Origin: an uncultured Acidobacteriaceae bacterium | Lineage (GTDB): Bacteria > Acidobacteriota > Terriglobia > Terriglobales > Acidobacteriaceae | DNA length: 64,000 nt | Reading direction: 5' to 3' | Assembly (NCBI GenBank): GCA_937879855.1 | Contig: CALFMO010000008.1 | Span: 124,001-188,000, forward strand | In this document: positions 19,196 through 28,705 of the stretch, in pieces | How the letters are laid out: every line of letters starts with the position of its first letter | Position numbering within the stretch: position 1 is the first letter of the stretch | The notes under the pieces: model-generated | The model's database searches: none | What the model was told of the DNA's origin: nothing | The model's input: only the letters and a program-made list of their open reading frames with translations | Made by a program: the position numbers and the translations under genes

Positions 19196-20500
19196 TCAGT
19201 GAGATGCTTGCGCTGCGGGGAGAGTCCTTTTCTTGGCAAGATCACCGGCCGCAAGCTCATTTGCGACGGCGAGGATCTGAAGCGTCTCGGCGTCATCGGA
19301 ATCGAGGGAGAGAATGTCTCGCAAACGCCGGATAGCCTCCTGGGGTCTTCCCATCTTGCACAGGAGAAGAGCAGCATTGCGCGGGAAAACCACGTTGGTC
19401 ACATCTGTTTTCGCTGCCTGATCATAGTGGTCCAGCGCACCGGTAAGATCGCCCTTTTTTTCCAGCTCGATGCCTGTGTTGTTCAAAATAGCCGCTTTCG
19501 CCTCCCCATTTGATTCTGCGATGTCGCGTGCGGCCAAGTTCTGAAGCTCCTTCTCGAGACGGGAACTGTTGATCGTATCGCCATTGTGAACGTAGATCCG
19601 ATAGAGCCGATAGATGGCCGCCCGGTCGTTAGGCTGTAGTCGATGTGCCTCCTCAAGCTGTGCAATTGCTTCTTGCTGTCTGCCTGCGTCTTGGTAAAGC
19701 TTGCCGAGGAGCTCATGCGCTGTGAACTTTTCCGGATCTAAAGCCACCGCCTTTTCGAGTTCCGGCATACTCTTTTGGGGCAGGTTGAGATAATAGAACG
19801 CTTCCCCTCTCGCGAAGTATGCCTCGGGCCAATTAGGTTGAAATTTAAGAACCTTGCCGTAGGCGTTGATGGTGTCTTGCCACTTCTTTTGATAGTAGAC
19901 ATCACGCGCTTTCAAGCGCCAGAGATCGAGGGCAGATTCTTGCTCTTGCTTGTCGGCGAACTCTATATCCACCTGCTCTTCTGACTCTGCATACTTGCCG
20001 GCCCTGGCAAGTACGAGGGCATAGTTAAACCGGGCTCCAGGTAGATGTGGGTCGAGTCGCAGCGCAGTCGAAAGCCTAGCGGACGCTCGATCCAAATCAT
20101 CAAAATTCGCGAAAGCCAACCCCGAAGACAAGTAGGTCGGAGCGTAGTTCGGGCGCAACGCAATCGCTTGATCGAATTCCTCTGCCGATTCAATCGGCTT
20201 CGCCAATAGCGCGAGACAGACTCCTTTCAGTGCGTGTATTTCGCTGGCACCGAGTGCGTGAAGGTCGGCTCGCTCGAGCAGCGATAGGGCGCCTTGCGGA
20301 TCGCCTCCCTGGACAAGCCTCTTCGCCTGATCCAGCAGTGCAGATGTGCTAGGCGAGTGTTGCGCTCTTGGTGATGTTTGGGCAACACCGATCAACGGGA
20401 AGGAGAGTTGACTCATCATCCCCAGAATGGCCAGCCAAGCAGCTACTCTGAGGCGATTCGTCGGGCTGATCGGGCGATAATGAGACTCGAACAACGACAC
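19196..20500 (-). CDS. Exported TPR-repeat protein
   Basis: 434-residue protein with an N-terminal hydrophobic signal (AAWLAILGMMSQLSFPLIGVAQ) and then about nine to ten tetratricopeptide repeats, such as NYAPTYLSSGLAFANFDDLD, NWPEAYFARGEAFYYLNLPQ and EKFTAHELLGKLYQDAGRQQ. The start codon is GTG. It has no catalytic domain and probably works as a periplasmic scaffold. It is the last gene of the leftward run, 113 bp after the enolase-superfamily gene, and its stop lies 19 bp from the converging dehydratase remnant. Proteins of this type accompany many acidobacterial sugar loci, but a specific role cannot be read from the sequence. Confidence 0.85.
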   Translation of the reverse strand: MSLFESHYRPISPTNRLRVAAWLAILGMMSQLSFPLIGVAQTSPRAQHSPSTSALLDQAKRLVQGGDPQGALSLLERADLHALGASEIHALKGVCLALLAKPIESAEEFDQAIALRPNYAPTYLSSGLAFANFDDLDRASARLSTALRLDPHLPGARFNYALVLARAGKYAESEEQVDIEFADKQEQESALDLWRLKARDVYYQKKWQDTINAYGKVLKFQPNWPEAYFARGEAFYYLNLPQKSMPELEKAVALDPEKFTAHELLGKLYQDAGRQQEAIAQLEEAHRLQPNDRAAIYRLYRIYVHNGDTINSSRLEKELQNLAARDIAESNGEAKAAILNNTGIELEKKGDLTGALDHYDQAAKTDVTNVVFPRNAALLLCKMGRPQEAIRRLRDILSLDSDDAETLQILAVANELAAGDLAKKRTLPAAQASH

Positions 20501-20613
20501 AGGTTTAGTCCTGAATTATAGGGCGCGCGGGGTTCCTTCCGGAAAGTGTCCATCCCTTCAACAATTCATTCCGGTTCCAAGAGGTTTGATCCAGCATCGG
20601 TGGCCAGGCTTGG

Positions 20614-21717
20614 TTAGCTCTTCGCCACAATGACAACGTGGCGCCGCGAGAGCTTTTCCACTGCCTCCCAATCGATTGAAATTCCGATCCCCGGTTCTGC
20701 GCCTGGGCTCATTTCCCCTTCTCTCGCGGCGGGAACACTGCGGAGCAGGCGATGCAAAGGATCGGCTCCGGCTTCTTCCGGAATCAACTCAACACTCTCT
20801 ACGTTCGGGAAGGCGCATGCAAGGTGCACGTGGATGGGACAGAAGACGTGCGGAAACACAGTCCGTCCGGCTGCTGCCGCGATGTTAATCGCCTCGATCG
20901 CACCTGTAATTCCCCCCACTGTAGTGGCATCTACACGTAAGATGTCGATGCCATTGACGAGATCGGAGACTACTCGCGCTCCAAAAATGTCCTCCCCGGC
21001 CGCAATTGGAGTGACAAGATCCCGACGAAGCTCATGAGTGAGCCGAATATCTGATGCCGCAAAAGGGTCTTCAAGAAAATTCAAACCTAGTCCATCGAAC
21101 TGGCGGCAGATTCTCCTCGCCTCGGTGAGAGTATTCCAGCTCCAGTGAGCATCCGCCGCTACTCCCCCAGGCATTTTGCCGGCAACCGCCGAAACGTATT
21201 TTAGGTCGAATGCTGGATCGTCGCCCTTCAGCATGATCTTCACGCGACGGTACCCGGAATCCGCGAGGCGGCCCACTTCATCCACTACGTCAGCAATAGA
21301 ACGTTGATCAATGTAGTAACCGGCTACCACAGTTACCTCGGCGGTGGTCCGAAGCCCTCCGATAAATTGAAAGAGCGGCTGCCGCGCCCTCTTACATGCA
21401 ATGTCCCAAAGTGCAATGTCAATAAGGCTGAGGCCCCGCGTCAAAACGGCGCGGGCCGGAACATTTGCCTGCTCAAGGTTGACCGTCAGCCGTCGCCGCA
21501 TATCGGAATTATTGTCAAGAATGCGATCAGCCATGTTGCTGAGGATCTCAAACAGCGGCGTTCCTCTCGGATATCCGATAGCTTCTCCGCAGACTCCGTC
21601 CTGCGTCTCGATGCGAACTGCAACATAGTCTCGCGTACTAATTTCAACGGGACCCAATCGCAATATCTTAGGAAGAGATACGCAGCATTCCGCGATTGTG
21701 ATCTTCGAGATTTGCAC
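20614..21717 (-). CDS. Mandelate racemase/muconate lactonizing enzyme family sugar-acid dehydratase
   Basis: Enolase-superfamily enzyme (367 residues) expected to abstract an alpha-proton from a carboxylate substrate and probably dehydrate an aldonate. The N-terminal capping domain (about 1-125) precedes the barrel. Visible catalytic residues: Lys in GYRRVKIMLKG, metal ligands in AADAHWSWN, NFLEDPF and IAAGEDIFG, the Asp of LRVDATTVGGITG and the His of VFPHVFCPIHVH. The His/Asp dyad puts it in the mandelate racemase subgroup. It lies in the leftward operon (32 bp after the VOC gene), which also carries a PQQ dehydrogenase, so a sugar acid formed by that enzyme is a plausible substrate. It is not a close relative of the fuconate dehydratase at 37068. 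Confidence 0.88.
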   Translation of the reverse strand: MQISKITIAECCVSLPKILRLGPVEISTRDYVAVRIETQDGVCGEAIGYPRGTPLFEILSNMADRILDNNSDMRRRLTVNLEQANVPARAVLTRGLSLIDIALWDIACKRARQPLFQFIGGLRTTAEVTVVAGYYIDQRSIADVVDEVGRLADSGYRRVKIMLKGDDPAFDLKYVSAVAGKMPGGVAADAHWSWNTLTEARRICRQFDGLGLNFLEDPFAASDIRLTHELRRDLVTPIAAGEDIFGARVVSDLVNGIDILRVDATTVGGITGAIEAINIAAAAGRTVFPHVFCPIHVHLACAFPNVESVELIPEEAGADPLHRLLRSVPAAREGEMSPGAEPGIGISIDWEAVEKLSRRHVVIVAKS

Positions 21718-21749
21718 TCTTCACCCCTTTTGCGGCCCGATTCTCGGGA

Positions 21750-22325
21750 TCAAGCAGCAGGATTCGCTGGATGCCACAAGCGGAGTTCGGTGTCCTTTTC
21801 GTAGCCCTTTCCATTCGGAAAGCTGACGAGTTCAAATTGCATTCCCCATGGAGAAAGAAAATAAATCCAGGTCTGTCCGGCATTTGGCCCAACCGTCCTG
21901 ACTGTCGGCGTACCCAGGAGCCGGACCTCCTTTTCGGAAAGGTACGCAACTGCCGCATCGAAATCATCAACATAGAAAGCCAGATGATGGCCGCCTACAT
22001 CGCTGTTCCTCGGTTGAATTAAGTTCTGATCGGGAGCTTGGTATTCAAATATCTCGAAATTCGATCCGTGCTTGCAGCGAAAGAACCGCAGCCTGCGCAT
22101 AACTGTACGCGAGTCAACATTGAGATGCTTCTCCATCCAATCATCGGCAGCCTGAAAGGGTCCAAGTTCAAACATGTATTGGCAGCCAATTACATTCACA
22201 AAAAAATCTGTCGCCTGCGCTAGGTCAGGAACTGTGAAGCCGACGTGTTCAGTTCCTCTGAGGCCCGGAATACCCGTTGACTGGCACTTCCCCGATGAAG
22301 TGGACACCCCGCCCTCCTTGATCAC
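21750..22325 (-). CDS. VOC-superfamily (glyoxalase/dioxygenase-like) protein
   Basis: 191-residue protein of the vicinal-oxygen-chelate fold: GLRGTEHVGFTVPDLAQATDF opens the first beta-alpha-beta-beta-beta module (about 20-90), and the second (about 105-165) carries DVGGHHLAFYVDDFDAAVAYL and ends near TWIYFLSPWGMQFELV. Candidate metal ligands are the His of EHVGF, His-His of GGHHLAF and Glu of QFELV. Cytosolic; no signal peptide. Neighbours in the leftward operon are the dehydratase at 20614 (32 bp downstream) and the ThuA fusion (67 bp upstream). The family includes lyases, epimerases and dioxygenases, so the reaction is open; an isomerase or aldolase-type step on a sugar acid would fit the context. 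Confidence 0.88.
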   Translation of the reverse strand: MIKEGGVSTSSGKCQSTGIPGLRGTEHVGFTVPDLAQATDFFVNVIGCQYMFELGPFQAADDWMEKHLNVDSRTVMRRLRFFRCKHGSNFEIFEYQAPDQNLIQPRNSDVGGHHLAFYVDDFDAAVAYLSEKEVRLLGTPTVRTVGPNAGQTWIYFLSPWGMQFELVSFPNGKGYEKDTELRLWHPANPAA

Positions 22326-22392
22326 GGCCTGGACTCGCTACCCAATGAGACCCTGACGCAACGATGCATCTCATCCGTTCAGGCATTGGCTC

Positions 22393-24267
22393 TCAGTTGT
22401 TGCCTGTCGTCGCGTTCGGCGTTGTGTCCGCAGGCAAGTCGCCGAGAACAAACTGAATTCCATTTAGTACCATTTGAGCCAAGGCGGGCGTTTCGAAAAG
22501 AGATGGTGTATGCCCCAGAGCGCAGTTGAACACCCGGCCTTCCCCATAGTTCTTGATCCAAACCAGTCCGTAGTCCTTATCAGGGCGGACGTGCCATTGA
22601 CTCAGGTCCGTCTTTTGGGCATCGATACTGATAAGAACGTGCAGCTTCTCGCGCGAGTAAGGTCCCGTGGGCAGAAAATGATAAAACTCATCTGTCCAGG
22701 AGAAAGCTTTACCGCCTAACCCGGCAGTAAGAGGACTGGAAGCGAAATGCGTTGTCAGGGGACTATCCGGATCATCGACCTTTAGCGTGGTCGTTTCGAC
22801 ACGATGAGGGCCGCTTTGTGCTCCGATCAGTTCTCCATACTCCGGTATGTCCATTGAAGCATAGCTTGCGCCGTGAAGGCCGGCGACTCCCCCACCCTGC
22901 CGCACAAAGCGGATCAATCCGTCCAGGACCGCCGGGTCGGAGAAGACCTCGCCCACGACGCTATTCAGGAATACGGCATCATATTTAAGAATGTTGGGAT
23001 ATTTCAGATTATTCAGGTCATTGCTGAAGATCGGCTGGTAAGCCCCCGTATTCTCAGCCATTTTCTGAATAGCGAAATTGGCATTGGCGACCGTATCGTG
23101 ATAGTAGCCTCCCGCCGGGCACAGGTCCACAACCAGGAGCTTTCTCGGCGCTCCAGGAGCTACAGCTGCCTTGCGCGGGAGTGCGGCTTCAATCTTCTCC
23201 TTGACCTCAGCCGCGATGCGGTCCACGCTGGTGGGCGGGATAAGACGCGCATCCTCTTCGATACGGTAACCCATGGCAGGGCGGACGATCTTTTCAAGAT
23301 CTGTTGCCGCTTGCCATAGATCGGCAAGGATACCCCCGAAAACTCCCGCTTGCGGCTCCGTTCCTATAACGATTTGCCATGGATTTACGTCCAACGCGAT
23401 GAATAACGGTTTGGTCCCTCCATAAGGGCGGCCGCAATTGACACATGCGTTTGGCTGTTCCTGAGGCTGCGGTTCCTGCTCGGCTACTTGCAAAAAAAAA
23501 CGTTGCAGATTGGCCGTTCCCGTACCCAATCGAACATCGCGTGCATTGGCTCCAAGCCGGCTCCGGTCGCGAAGGCGCACGGCCATCAATCGGTCGTGTA
23601 TCGTGGCCAGTCCATCGACAGGCCTTATTCCATGCTCCATCCACTGACCGAGATTCGCGCTCACTCCGATGTGCGGGCTGAGTCCCTGAATCGACCTCAT
23701 CAGGTCTTTCGGAACGTCCTGACTTTCGATCGCGACATTGATTCCGCTCTTGCCGGCAAGACGGTCCAGTTCGGACAGCGATGAAGGCATCGCACTGGTG
23801 ATGATTGTCTCGGCACCCAATTCCTTTGCAAATGCGAAGAGCTTTTGACGCGATTCGTCATCGGAGGGGATTGTGTCGACCCGATACGCGGTCATTTTGA
23901 GTGCAAGAGAGTCGAGTTGCCGCTTAACAAAATCCACATCCTCGGGAGAAAGATGAAAATCCAGCTTCTTACCGATTTGCGGGCTCACCTCTTGATTGTT
24001 GTCTCCGCCGATATTGGCCAGGCCCAAGGCATCGGTCAACACCGCCGATTCCGAGAAGGTCAGCGTGGGAAAAATGTTCCCGAATATCCCCACGTGCCAG
24101 CCCAACAATCCATCGACCGCGGTGCGGATCTCGCCGGTGGTCGGTCTCACCGACTGGGATCCTCGATGATTCGCCGGAGCCGGCGGAGTCCCACTCGCGA
24201 TTTGGGACGATGTAATCGCCACAGCCGCGGCAACAAGAACGACCGCTGCGCGCATACTCTTTTTCAT
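22393..24267 (-). CDS. Exported fusion: xylose-isomerase-like TIM barrel + ThuA domain
   Basis: 624-residue secreted protein. After a signal peptide (MRAAVVLVAAAVAITSSQIASG) the N-terminal half (about 45-300) resembles the sugar phosphate isomerase/epimerase barrel: GWHVGIFGNIFPTLTFSESA, DVDFVKRQLDSLALKMTAYRV and HIGVSANLGQWMEHG. The C-terminal part (about 380-615) is a ThuA-type, class-I-glutamine-amidotransferase-like domain: LLVVDLCPAGGYYHDTVANA, YDAVFLNSVVGEVFSD, VAGLHGASYASMDIPEYGEL and KDYGLVWIKNYGEGRVFNCA. ThuA domains are linked to trehalose and other oxidised-sugar metabolism. The fusion and periplasmic location fit a pathway where the PQQ enzyme at 25138 first makes a 3-keto or aldonate sugar outside the cytoplasm. 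The exact activity is unknown. Confidence 0.85.
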   Translation of the reverse strand: MKKSMRAAVVLVAAAVAITSSQIASGTPPAPANHRGSQSVRPTTGEIRTAVDGLLGWHVGIFGNIFPTLTFSESAVLTDALGLANIGGDNNQEVSPQIGKKLDFHLSPEDVDFVKRQLDSLALKMTAYRVDTIPSDDESRQKLFAFAKELGAETIITSAMPSSLSELDRLAGKSGINVAIESQDVPKDLMRSIQGLSPHIGVSANLGQWMEHGIRPVDGLATIHDRLMAVRLRDRSRLGANARDVRLGTGTANLQRFFLQVAEQEPQPQEQPNACVNCGRPYGGTKPLFIALDVNPWQIVIGTEPQAGVFGGILADLWQAATDLEKIVRPAMGYRIEEDARLIPPTSVDRIAAEVKEKIEAALPRKAAVAPGAPRKLLVVDLCPAGGYYHDTVANANFAIQKMAENTGAYQPIFSNDLNNLKYPNILKYDAVFLNSVVGEVFSDPAVLDGLIRFVRQGGGVAGLHGASYASMDIPEYGELIGAQSGPHRVETTTLKVDDPDSPLTTHFASSPLTAGLGGKAFSWTDEFYHFLPTGPYSREKLHVLISIDAQKTDLSQWHVRPDKDYGLVWIKNYGEGRVFNCALGHTPSLFETPALAQMVLNGIQFVLGDLPADTTPNATTGNN

Positions 24268-24352
24268 GCCGATACCCCATCCAATCTCGAGCTCCTCATC
24301 GCTGAGCGCTCGACCACAGTGTCGTAACTTGGGTCGAAAGACCCGGCCAATG

Positions 24353-25111
24353 TCATTTCAAAATCCATCCGCCCTCTACATGGATGGATTGTCCAGTCAC
24401 ATAGCTCGATTGGTCAGAGGCGAAGAATGCGACCACGTTGCCGATATCGCGAGGCTCTCCTGGCCGGCCGGCAGAGATCTGCGCCACAATGCTGGACAAG
24501 ATATTGGGGTCCTTTAATATCCACTCCGTCATATGCGTAGCGATGAAGCCCGGATGAACGCAGTTCACGCGTATCCCCAATGGCATCATTTCGGCCGATG
24601 TGTTTCGCGTAAGCGCCTCAATGGCAAGCTTGGAGGGAGCGTAATGCGTTCGTCCGGGTAAAATCTTTGCGGACTGGATGGAGCCGATGTTCACGATGTT
24701 GCCTTTACGCCCATCGGAGATAACGCGCCGGCAGAAAACCTGCGAACAAAGCCACGGCCCGCGCAGATTAACGTTGGTAACCCGCTCCCACTGCTGATCA
24801 GTCATCTCAACGAGAGGCACGATCGTCTCGATGCCGGCATTATTCACCAGAATGTCGATATGGCCGAATTCGCTCCAAACCTTCTCGAACATCGATTCCA
24901 CCGTGATGCGATCTGAGACGTCCGCCTGGACCGCGATCGCTCGGCGTCCCTTGGACCGAATCCATTCCACGACAGAAGAGGCGCCTTCTGGAGTAATCTC
25001 AATATCGTTGACTGCCACGTCTGCCCCCTGCTCCGCAAACACCTCGGCAATCCCGCGGCCGATTCCGCGGCCGGCCCCCGTGACCAAAGCTACCTTGCCT
25101 GCAAGGTTCAT
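24353..25111 (-). CDS. SDR-family NAD(P)-dependent oxidoreductase
   Basis: Classical short-chain dehydrogenase of 252 residues. The nucleotide-binding motif is TGAGRGIGRG (about 11-20), with NDIE after beta-2 and NNAGIE near residue 90. The catalytic Ser (NIGSIQSA), Tyr and Lys (HYAPSKLAIEA) are in place, and GGWILK closes the chain. GGAGGGATAATAG before the ATG is a strong ribosome site. It lies 26 bp after the PQQ dehydrogenase gene in the leftward operon. Sugar or sugar-acid oxidoreductase is the likely role; it is distinct from the fucose-pathway SDRs at 41595 and 42409. Confidence 0.93.
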   Translation of the reverse strand: MNLAGKVALVTGAGRGIGRGIAEVFAEQGADVAVNDIEITPEGASSVVEWIRSKGRRAIAVQADVSDRITVESMFEKVWSEFGHIDILVNNAGIETIVPLVEMTDQQWERVTNVNLRGPWLCSQVFCRRVISDGRKGNIVNIGSIQSAKILPGRTHYAPSKLAIEALTRNTSAEMMPLGIRVNCVHPGFIATHMTEWILKDPNILSSIVAQISAGRPGEPRDIGNVVAFFASDQSSYVTGQSIHVEGGWILK

Positions 25112-25137
25112 CTATTATCCCTCCTTCCCTCGGTGCG

Positions 25138-27354
25138 CTATTGGCTGCCCGCCGACTGCGGCAGGGCAAACACGTAGTAACCTTGCGCGCCCGGCTTGCC
25201 TGGGTTGTATGAGACCGATTCTTTCTCGTCACCCACGGCGGCATAGAAGGCGATATACTCGCGGCCGCCAACTTCGTAAACGGCAGGAATTCCATCGGGC
25301 ATTGCCTCGATTTGCGTCTCCCATAGTGTCTTCCCCGTATCTTTGTCCAAGGCGCGAATGGTTCGATCCCCGCCGCTGGCGATAAACAGGAGCCCGCCGG
25401 CGGTGACCACCGGTCCGTTTCTCATGAGAGCAGAGCTTCCCGTATCTGTGATTCCCTTTGCAGCCAGACCAGGGGTAGTCCCGATCGGCCTGCGCCATAG
25501 AACCGAACCCTTATTCAGGTCATAGGCGACCAGTGACGACCAGGGAGGGCTGAACGCAGGAAGCCCATTGACTGCGCGGAAGATATTGCCAAAAGGGCCG
25601 TAGAAGCGCTTCTGACCCGGTGGAGGGGCAATATGCGAGGACTCCGAGGCCTGACTTGCCTCGCCGAGCTCCGGATTTTTGAGATAAGCCGCCAGAAAGC
25701 CAATATCCTGCGGCGACAAGGCGGTCTCCGGGAATGCCGGCATCTCTCCTTTTCCGGCTCGGACCCTAGCCACGAAATGAGGGAAATCCATCTCCTTGGG
25801 GAAGGGAATGCGCTCCCGATTCGGTCCGTGGCAGGCAACGCAGGTCTGCATGTACCGTGCATAACCACGCTGCTCGTCCGTTCCACTGGTCGTGCTCCGA
25901 TGCGACGGAGCTGTTTCGGTTAGCCTGTGGATCGTCGGCAAATCGTACGTCTTCACATACATCACGCCAGTCGACGGGTCCGCCGCGGTGCTGCCCTGGT
26001 TGGCACCGCCGTGTTCCCCTGGCACCGCGATCTGATCGCGATTGTAAGCTGGGGGAGTAAAGATGCCTTCGTTGCGTGCATTCACAAGAATGTTACGGAT
26101 GCGTTCCCTCTCTTCTGGGTCAAGATATGGATTGATGTCGTCGAGCGTGAACTTTTGACGGGCGAACGGCGGAGGCGCGGTCGGGAACGGCTGAGTCGGC
26201 CAGGATGCCTCGCCCGGCATATCGGACTGCGAAACGGGCCGCTCTTCAACCGGCCACAAAGGGTCTCCCGTCACCCTGTCCAGAACATACAGGAAGCCGA
26301 ATTTTGTCGCTTGGGCAACCACATCAACCTTCTTGCCTCCGTGCAGCACAGTGAGAAGTACGGGAGCCGCTGCGGGATCGTAATCCCACAGATCGTGATG
26401 GACGAACTGGAAATACCACAGCCGCTTCCCGGTTCGTGCGTCGAGCGCCAGTAAGCAATCCCCATAGAGATTAGCGCCGTTGCGGTCAGCGCCGTATAAG
26501 TCATAAGTAGGAGAACCCAGGGGAAAATAAACAATTCCGCGCTTCTCATCCAGCGACATTCCGCCCCAGTCGTTGTTTCCACCAACGTACTTCCATGCGC
26601 TCGGAGGGAACGTGTCATATCCAAACTCGCCAGGATGCGGAACCGTATGAAATATCCATTCCATTTTCCCGGTCTTAACATCGTAGGCGCGCAAATCTCC
26701 CGGAGGAGAGCCATACATTTCTCCAGGCGCGGAGCCCAGAATGAGCAGATTCTCAAAGACCCGTCCTGGTGTGCCACTTTGAACGCCCTGGGTAAACTCT
26801 GAGCGCTCCCGGCCGAGCCCTTCCCGCAGATCCACCTTACCGTCGTTGCCGAACGACCGGATGGTTTCCCCGGTGTTCATGTCAACTTCCTGGAGATAGC
26901 CGTCCACGGCAAAGATGAGCCGGCGATCCTTACCATCGGTTGAAATCCAGCGGTTAAAGCCGCGATTCGTAGGCTGTCCACCTTCTACCGGGTGAGCCCA
27001 GAGTTGCTTGCCGGTGGCGCCGTCCAGGGCGTAGATACCATCGTCCTTTCCTACCACATACATCACACCATCGATAACCAATGGGTTGAACGAGAACCTT
27101 CCAACGGGCCCAGGGGCGGGGACAAACCACTCCTGCTTAAGCCGGCTTACATTTTTCTTATTGATCTGATTGATGGACGAGTAGCTCATCGAATCGGGCG
27201 ATCCGCCATAGTCACTCCATGAAGAATAGGGTTCGCGGCTCGTGCGGGCTGAAGTCTTCCGGGGGATAACAACGAGTATCAACGAACAACATCCCGCGAC
27301 TGCGACGAGACACACCAACCACCTGTTGTATCTAGTATCCATGAATACCTTCAT
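25138..27354 (-). CDS. PQQ-dependent sugar/alcohol dehydrogenase with inserted cytochrome c domain
   Basis: Quinoprotein dehydrogenase of 738 residues, periplasmic, with one N-terminal membrane or signal segment (WLVCLVAVAGCCSLILVV). The beta-propeller shows typical blade motifs: WSDYGGSPDSMSYSSINQIN, YALDGATGKQLWAHPV, LALDARTGKRLWYFQFVHHD and, late, IRALDKDTGKTLWETQI. Between blades, at about 500-570, lies a haem c domain with CVACHGP and a later Met region (GKGEMPAFPETALSPQDIGF), so electrons can pass straight to a cytochrome. The family oxidises glucose-type sugars or alcohols with PQQ. An in-frame ATG 12 bp downstream (27342) has AAGGT before it and could be the true start. PQQ synthesis genes are not in the window. 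Confidence 0.92.
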   Translation of the reverse strand: MKVFMDTRYNRWLVCLVAVAGCCSLILVVIPRKTSARTSREPYSSWSDYGGSPDSMSYSSINQINKKNVSRLKQEWFVPAPGPVGRFSFNPLVIDGVMYVVGKDDGIYALDGATGKQLWAHPVEGGQPTNRGFNRWISTDGKDRRLIFAVDGYLQEVDMNTGETIRSFGNDGKVDLREGLGRERSEFTQGVQSGTPGRVFENLLILGSAPGEMYGSPPGDLRAYDVKTGKMEWIFHTVPHPGEFGYDTFPPSAWKYVGGNNDWGGMSLDEKRGIVYFPLGSPTYDLYGADRNGANLYGDCLLALDARTGKRLWYFQFVHHDLWDYDPAAAPVLLTVLHGGKKVDVVAQATKFGFLYVLDRVTGDPLWPVEERPVSQSDMPGEASWPTQPFPTAPPPFARQKFTLDDINPYLDPEERERIRNILVNARNEGIFTPPAYNRDQIAVPGEHGGANQGSTAADPSTGVMYVKTYDLPTIHRLTETAPSHRSTTSGTDEQRGYARYMQTCVACHGPNRERIPFPKEMDFPHFVARVRAGKGEMPAFPETALSPQDIGFLAAYLKNPELGEASQASESSHIAPPPGQKRFYGPFGNIFRAVNGLPAFSPPWSSLVAYDLNKGSVLWRRPIGTTPGLAAKGITDTGSSALMRNGPVVTAGGLLFIASGGDRTIRALDKDTGKTLWETQIEAMPDGIPAVYEVGGREYIAFYAAVGDEKESVSYNPGKPGAQGYYVFALPQSAGSQ

Positions 27355-27376
27355 CTCTAATAGTTCTACGGACTGG

Positions 27377-28318
27377 CTAGGTCCGGAACTTATAACCCAG
27401 CTTTTCGAGATACGCCTTCGTCGCCTTCACGGTCTCAAGCGGGCTCATCGGACCGTCTTTCAACGAGGGATCCAATTCGACCATCACATCGGGATTCTGG
27501 CCTGCGCCCTCCACCATATCGAGGATTGCTGGAATGTCGACTGTGCCCATACCCAGCGGACAATAGCCTGAGTAGTGCTGCCATCCCTTGTAGTCCTTCA
27601 AATGCATATGCGTAACAAGTGGCAGAAAGTCCTTGACTACTTGCGCAGCGTCCGCGCCGCCTTTTTGCAGCTGCCCCACATCCGGAGCGAATCTAAGATT
27701 CTTGGTGTTGACCGCACCCATGACGGCATAGACCTCATCTCGAGACTCGATGCAGGTTCCGGTATGCTGATGAAGTCCCGTCTTGAACCCCATATCAGTT
27801 ATCACCGCAGCGTAGTCGTTCAAGGCAGAAATTATGTCGGCGCGGTGTTCCTGGAAGTTATAGGTTTCACGCTTTACACCATTGGGCGCCAGGACAATAT
27901 AGGTCCCCTCATATTTTTGCACCACTTTGCACAGCTGAGTTATGCGAGCGATCTCATCTTTTCTTTTGGAAGGGTCGACGAGATTGCCGGTGATATACCC
28001 GGACCGAAGCGGAACCCCATACTTTGCGATGAAAGGGGTCAGCAAGCCTCTTTGATCCCAGTTATCCAGCACTTCGGGAAACGTCTCAAATGACCAAAAG
28101 CCCTGCGCTGAAATATCCGTGAGGGCGGGCCCCAACGTGGTGTCGTCCTGCCCGTTCTTCGGCGGAAATGTACCCCACGTAATACAGGTATGGCCAATTT
28201 TGAGTTTTCTAGCGGGCGTCTTCTTGGCAAACGCAGGCTCCAGGTCGGAAATTGCCATCGCGCCCAAACCAAATGCGAGGGTCTTCAGAAAGCTTCGCCG
28301 CTCTTGTATTTTGCTCAT
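27377..28318 (-). CDS. Tat-exported sugar phosphate isomerase/epimerase-like protein
   Basis: 313 residues counted from ATG 28318, chosen because AAGGAG lies 7 bp upstream; the frame extends to 28345 without a site. The Tat signal is ERRSFLKTLAFGLGAMA. The mature part is an AP-endonuclease-2/xylose-isomerase-like barrel: KLKIGHTCITWG, TDISAQGFWSFETFPEVLDN, YIVLAPNG, GFKTGLHQHTGTCIES, LRFAPDVGQLQKGG, THMHLKDYKGWQHY and VELDPS carry the expected Glu/His/Asp metal ligands. Exported members of this family are common in Planctomycetes and Acidobacteria sugar operons. It lies 22 bp upstream of the PQQ gene. Possible roles are epimerisation or 3-keto-sugar hydration; not proven. Confidence 0.9.
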   Translation of the reverse strand: MSKIQERRSFLKTLAFGLGAMAISDLEPAFAKKTPARKLKIGHTCITWGTFPPKNGQDDTTLGPALTDISAQGFWSFETFPEVLDNWDQRGLLTPFIAKYGVPLRSGYITGNLVDPSKRKDEIARITQLCKVVQKYEGTYIVLAPNGVKRETYNFQEHRADIISALNDYAAVITDMGFKTGLHQHTGTCIESRDEVYAVMGAVNTKNLRFAPDVGQLQKGGADAAQVVKDFLPLVTHMHLKDYKGWQHYSGYCPLGMGTVDIPAILDMVEGAGQNPDVMVELDPSLKDGPMSPLETVKATKAYLEKLGYKFRT

Positions 28319-28381
28319 AGTTGGCTCCTTGATCTCCCGATTCACCGTGCTGCCTCTGGAGTCAGCGTCTCCAACACGAGA

Positions 28382-28684
28382 TCACGTCCTGATCTTAGGA
28401 GGCTTTGTTGGTCTGAAGCCTGCATAAGGTTCGAGTGGAACCAGTAACATCTCCGTCATACCAGCCTGGGCAAACGGGAATGTAGCCCACATTTCGCGAA
28501 CCTGCTCTTCGCCACTTGCCTCCCATAACAAGCATGCGCCGGGCATATCCAGGCGATGCCAGACCTGGCGAATGTATCCTTCTAAGTACAGCTCGCGGGC
28601 ATGCTCCATCTCCTCCTCTGCTAAGCTCGCGTAATCACCCTCTGCGAATCCTTTCCGGCGTTGCGATATGGATAGAAACTGCAT
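28382..28684 (-). CDS. Small muconolactone-isomerase-like (CatC/YCII-type) protein
   Basis: 100-residue ferredoxin-fold protein. The pattern MQFLSISQRRKG, EEEMEHARELYLEGYIRQVW, GACLLWEASGEEQVREMWAT and MTEMLLVPLEPYAGF matches the short alpha-beta barrel family around muconolactone delta-isomerase. No catabolic aromatic genes lie nearby, so the substrate is probably a sugar lactone or related product rather than muconolactone. A second, diverged member lies at 30287 in the same operon. Cytosolic, no signal peptide; 21 bp after the cyclase gene. Confidence 0.8.
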   Translation of the reverse strand: MQFLSISQRRKGFAEGDYASLAEEEMEHARELYLEGYIRQVWHRLDMPGACLLWEASGEEQVREMWATFPFAQAGMTEMLLVPLEPYAGFRPTKPPKIRT

Positions 28685-28705
28685 CTCTGCTTCTAACCTC
28701 CTGCG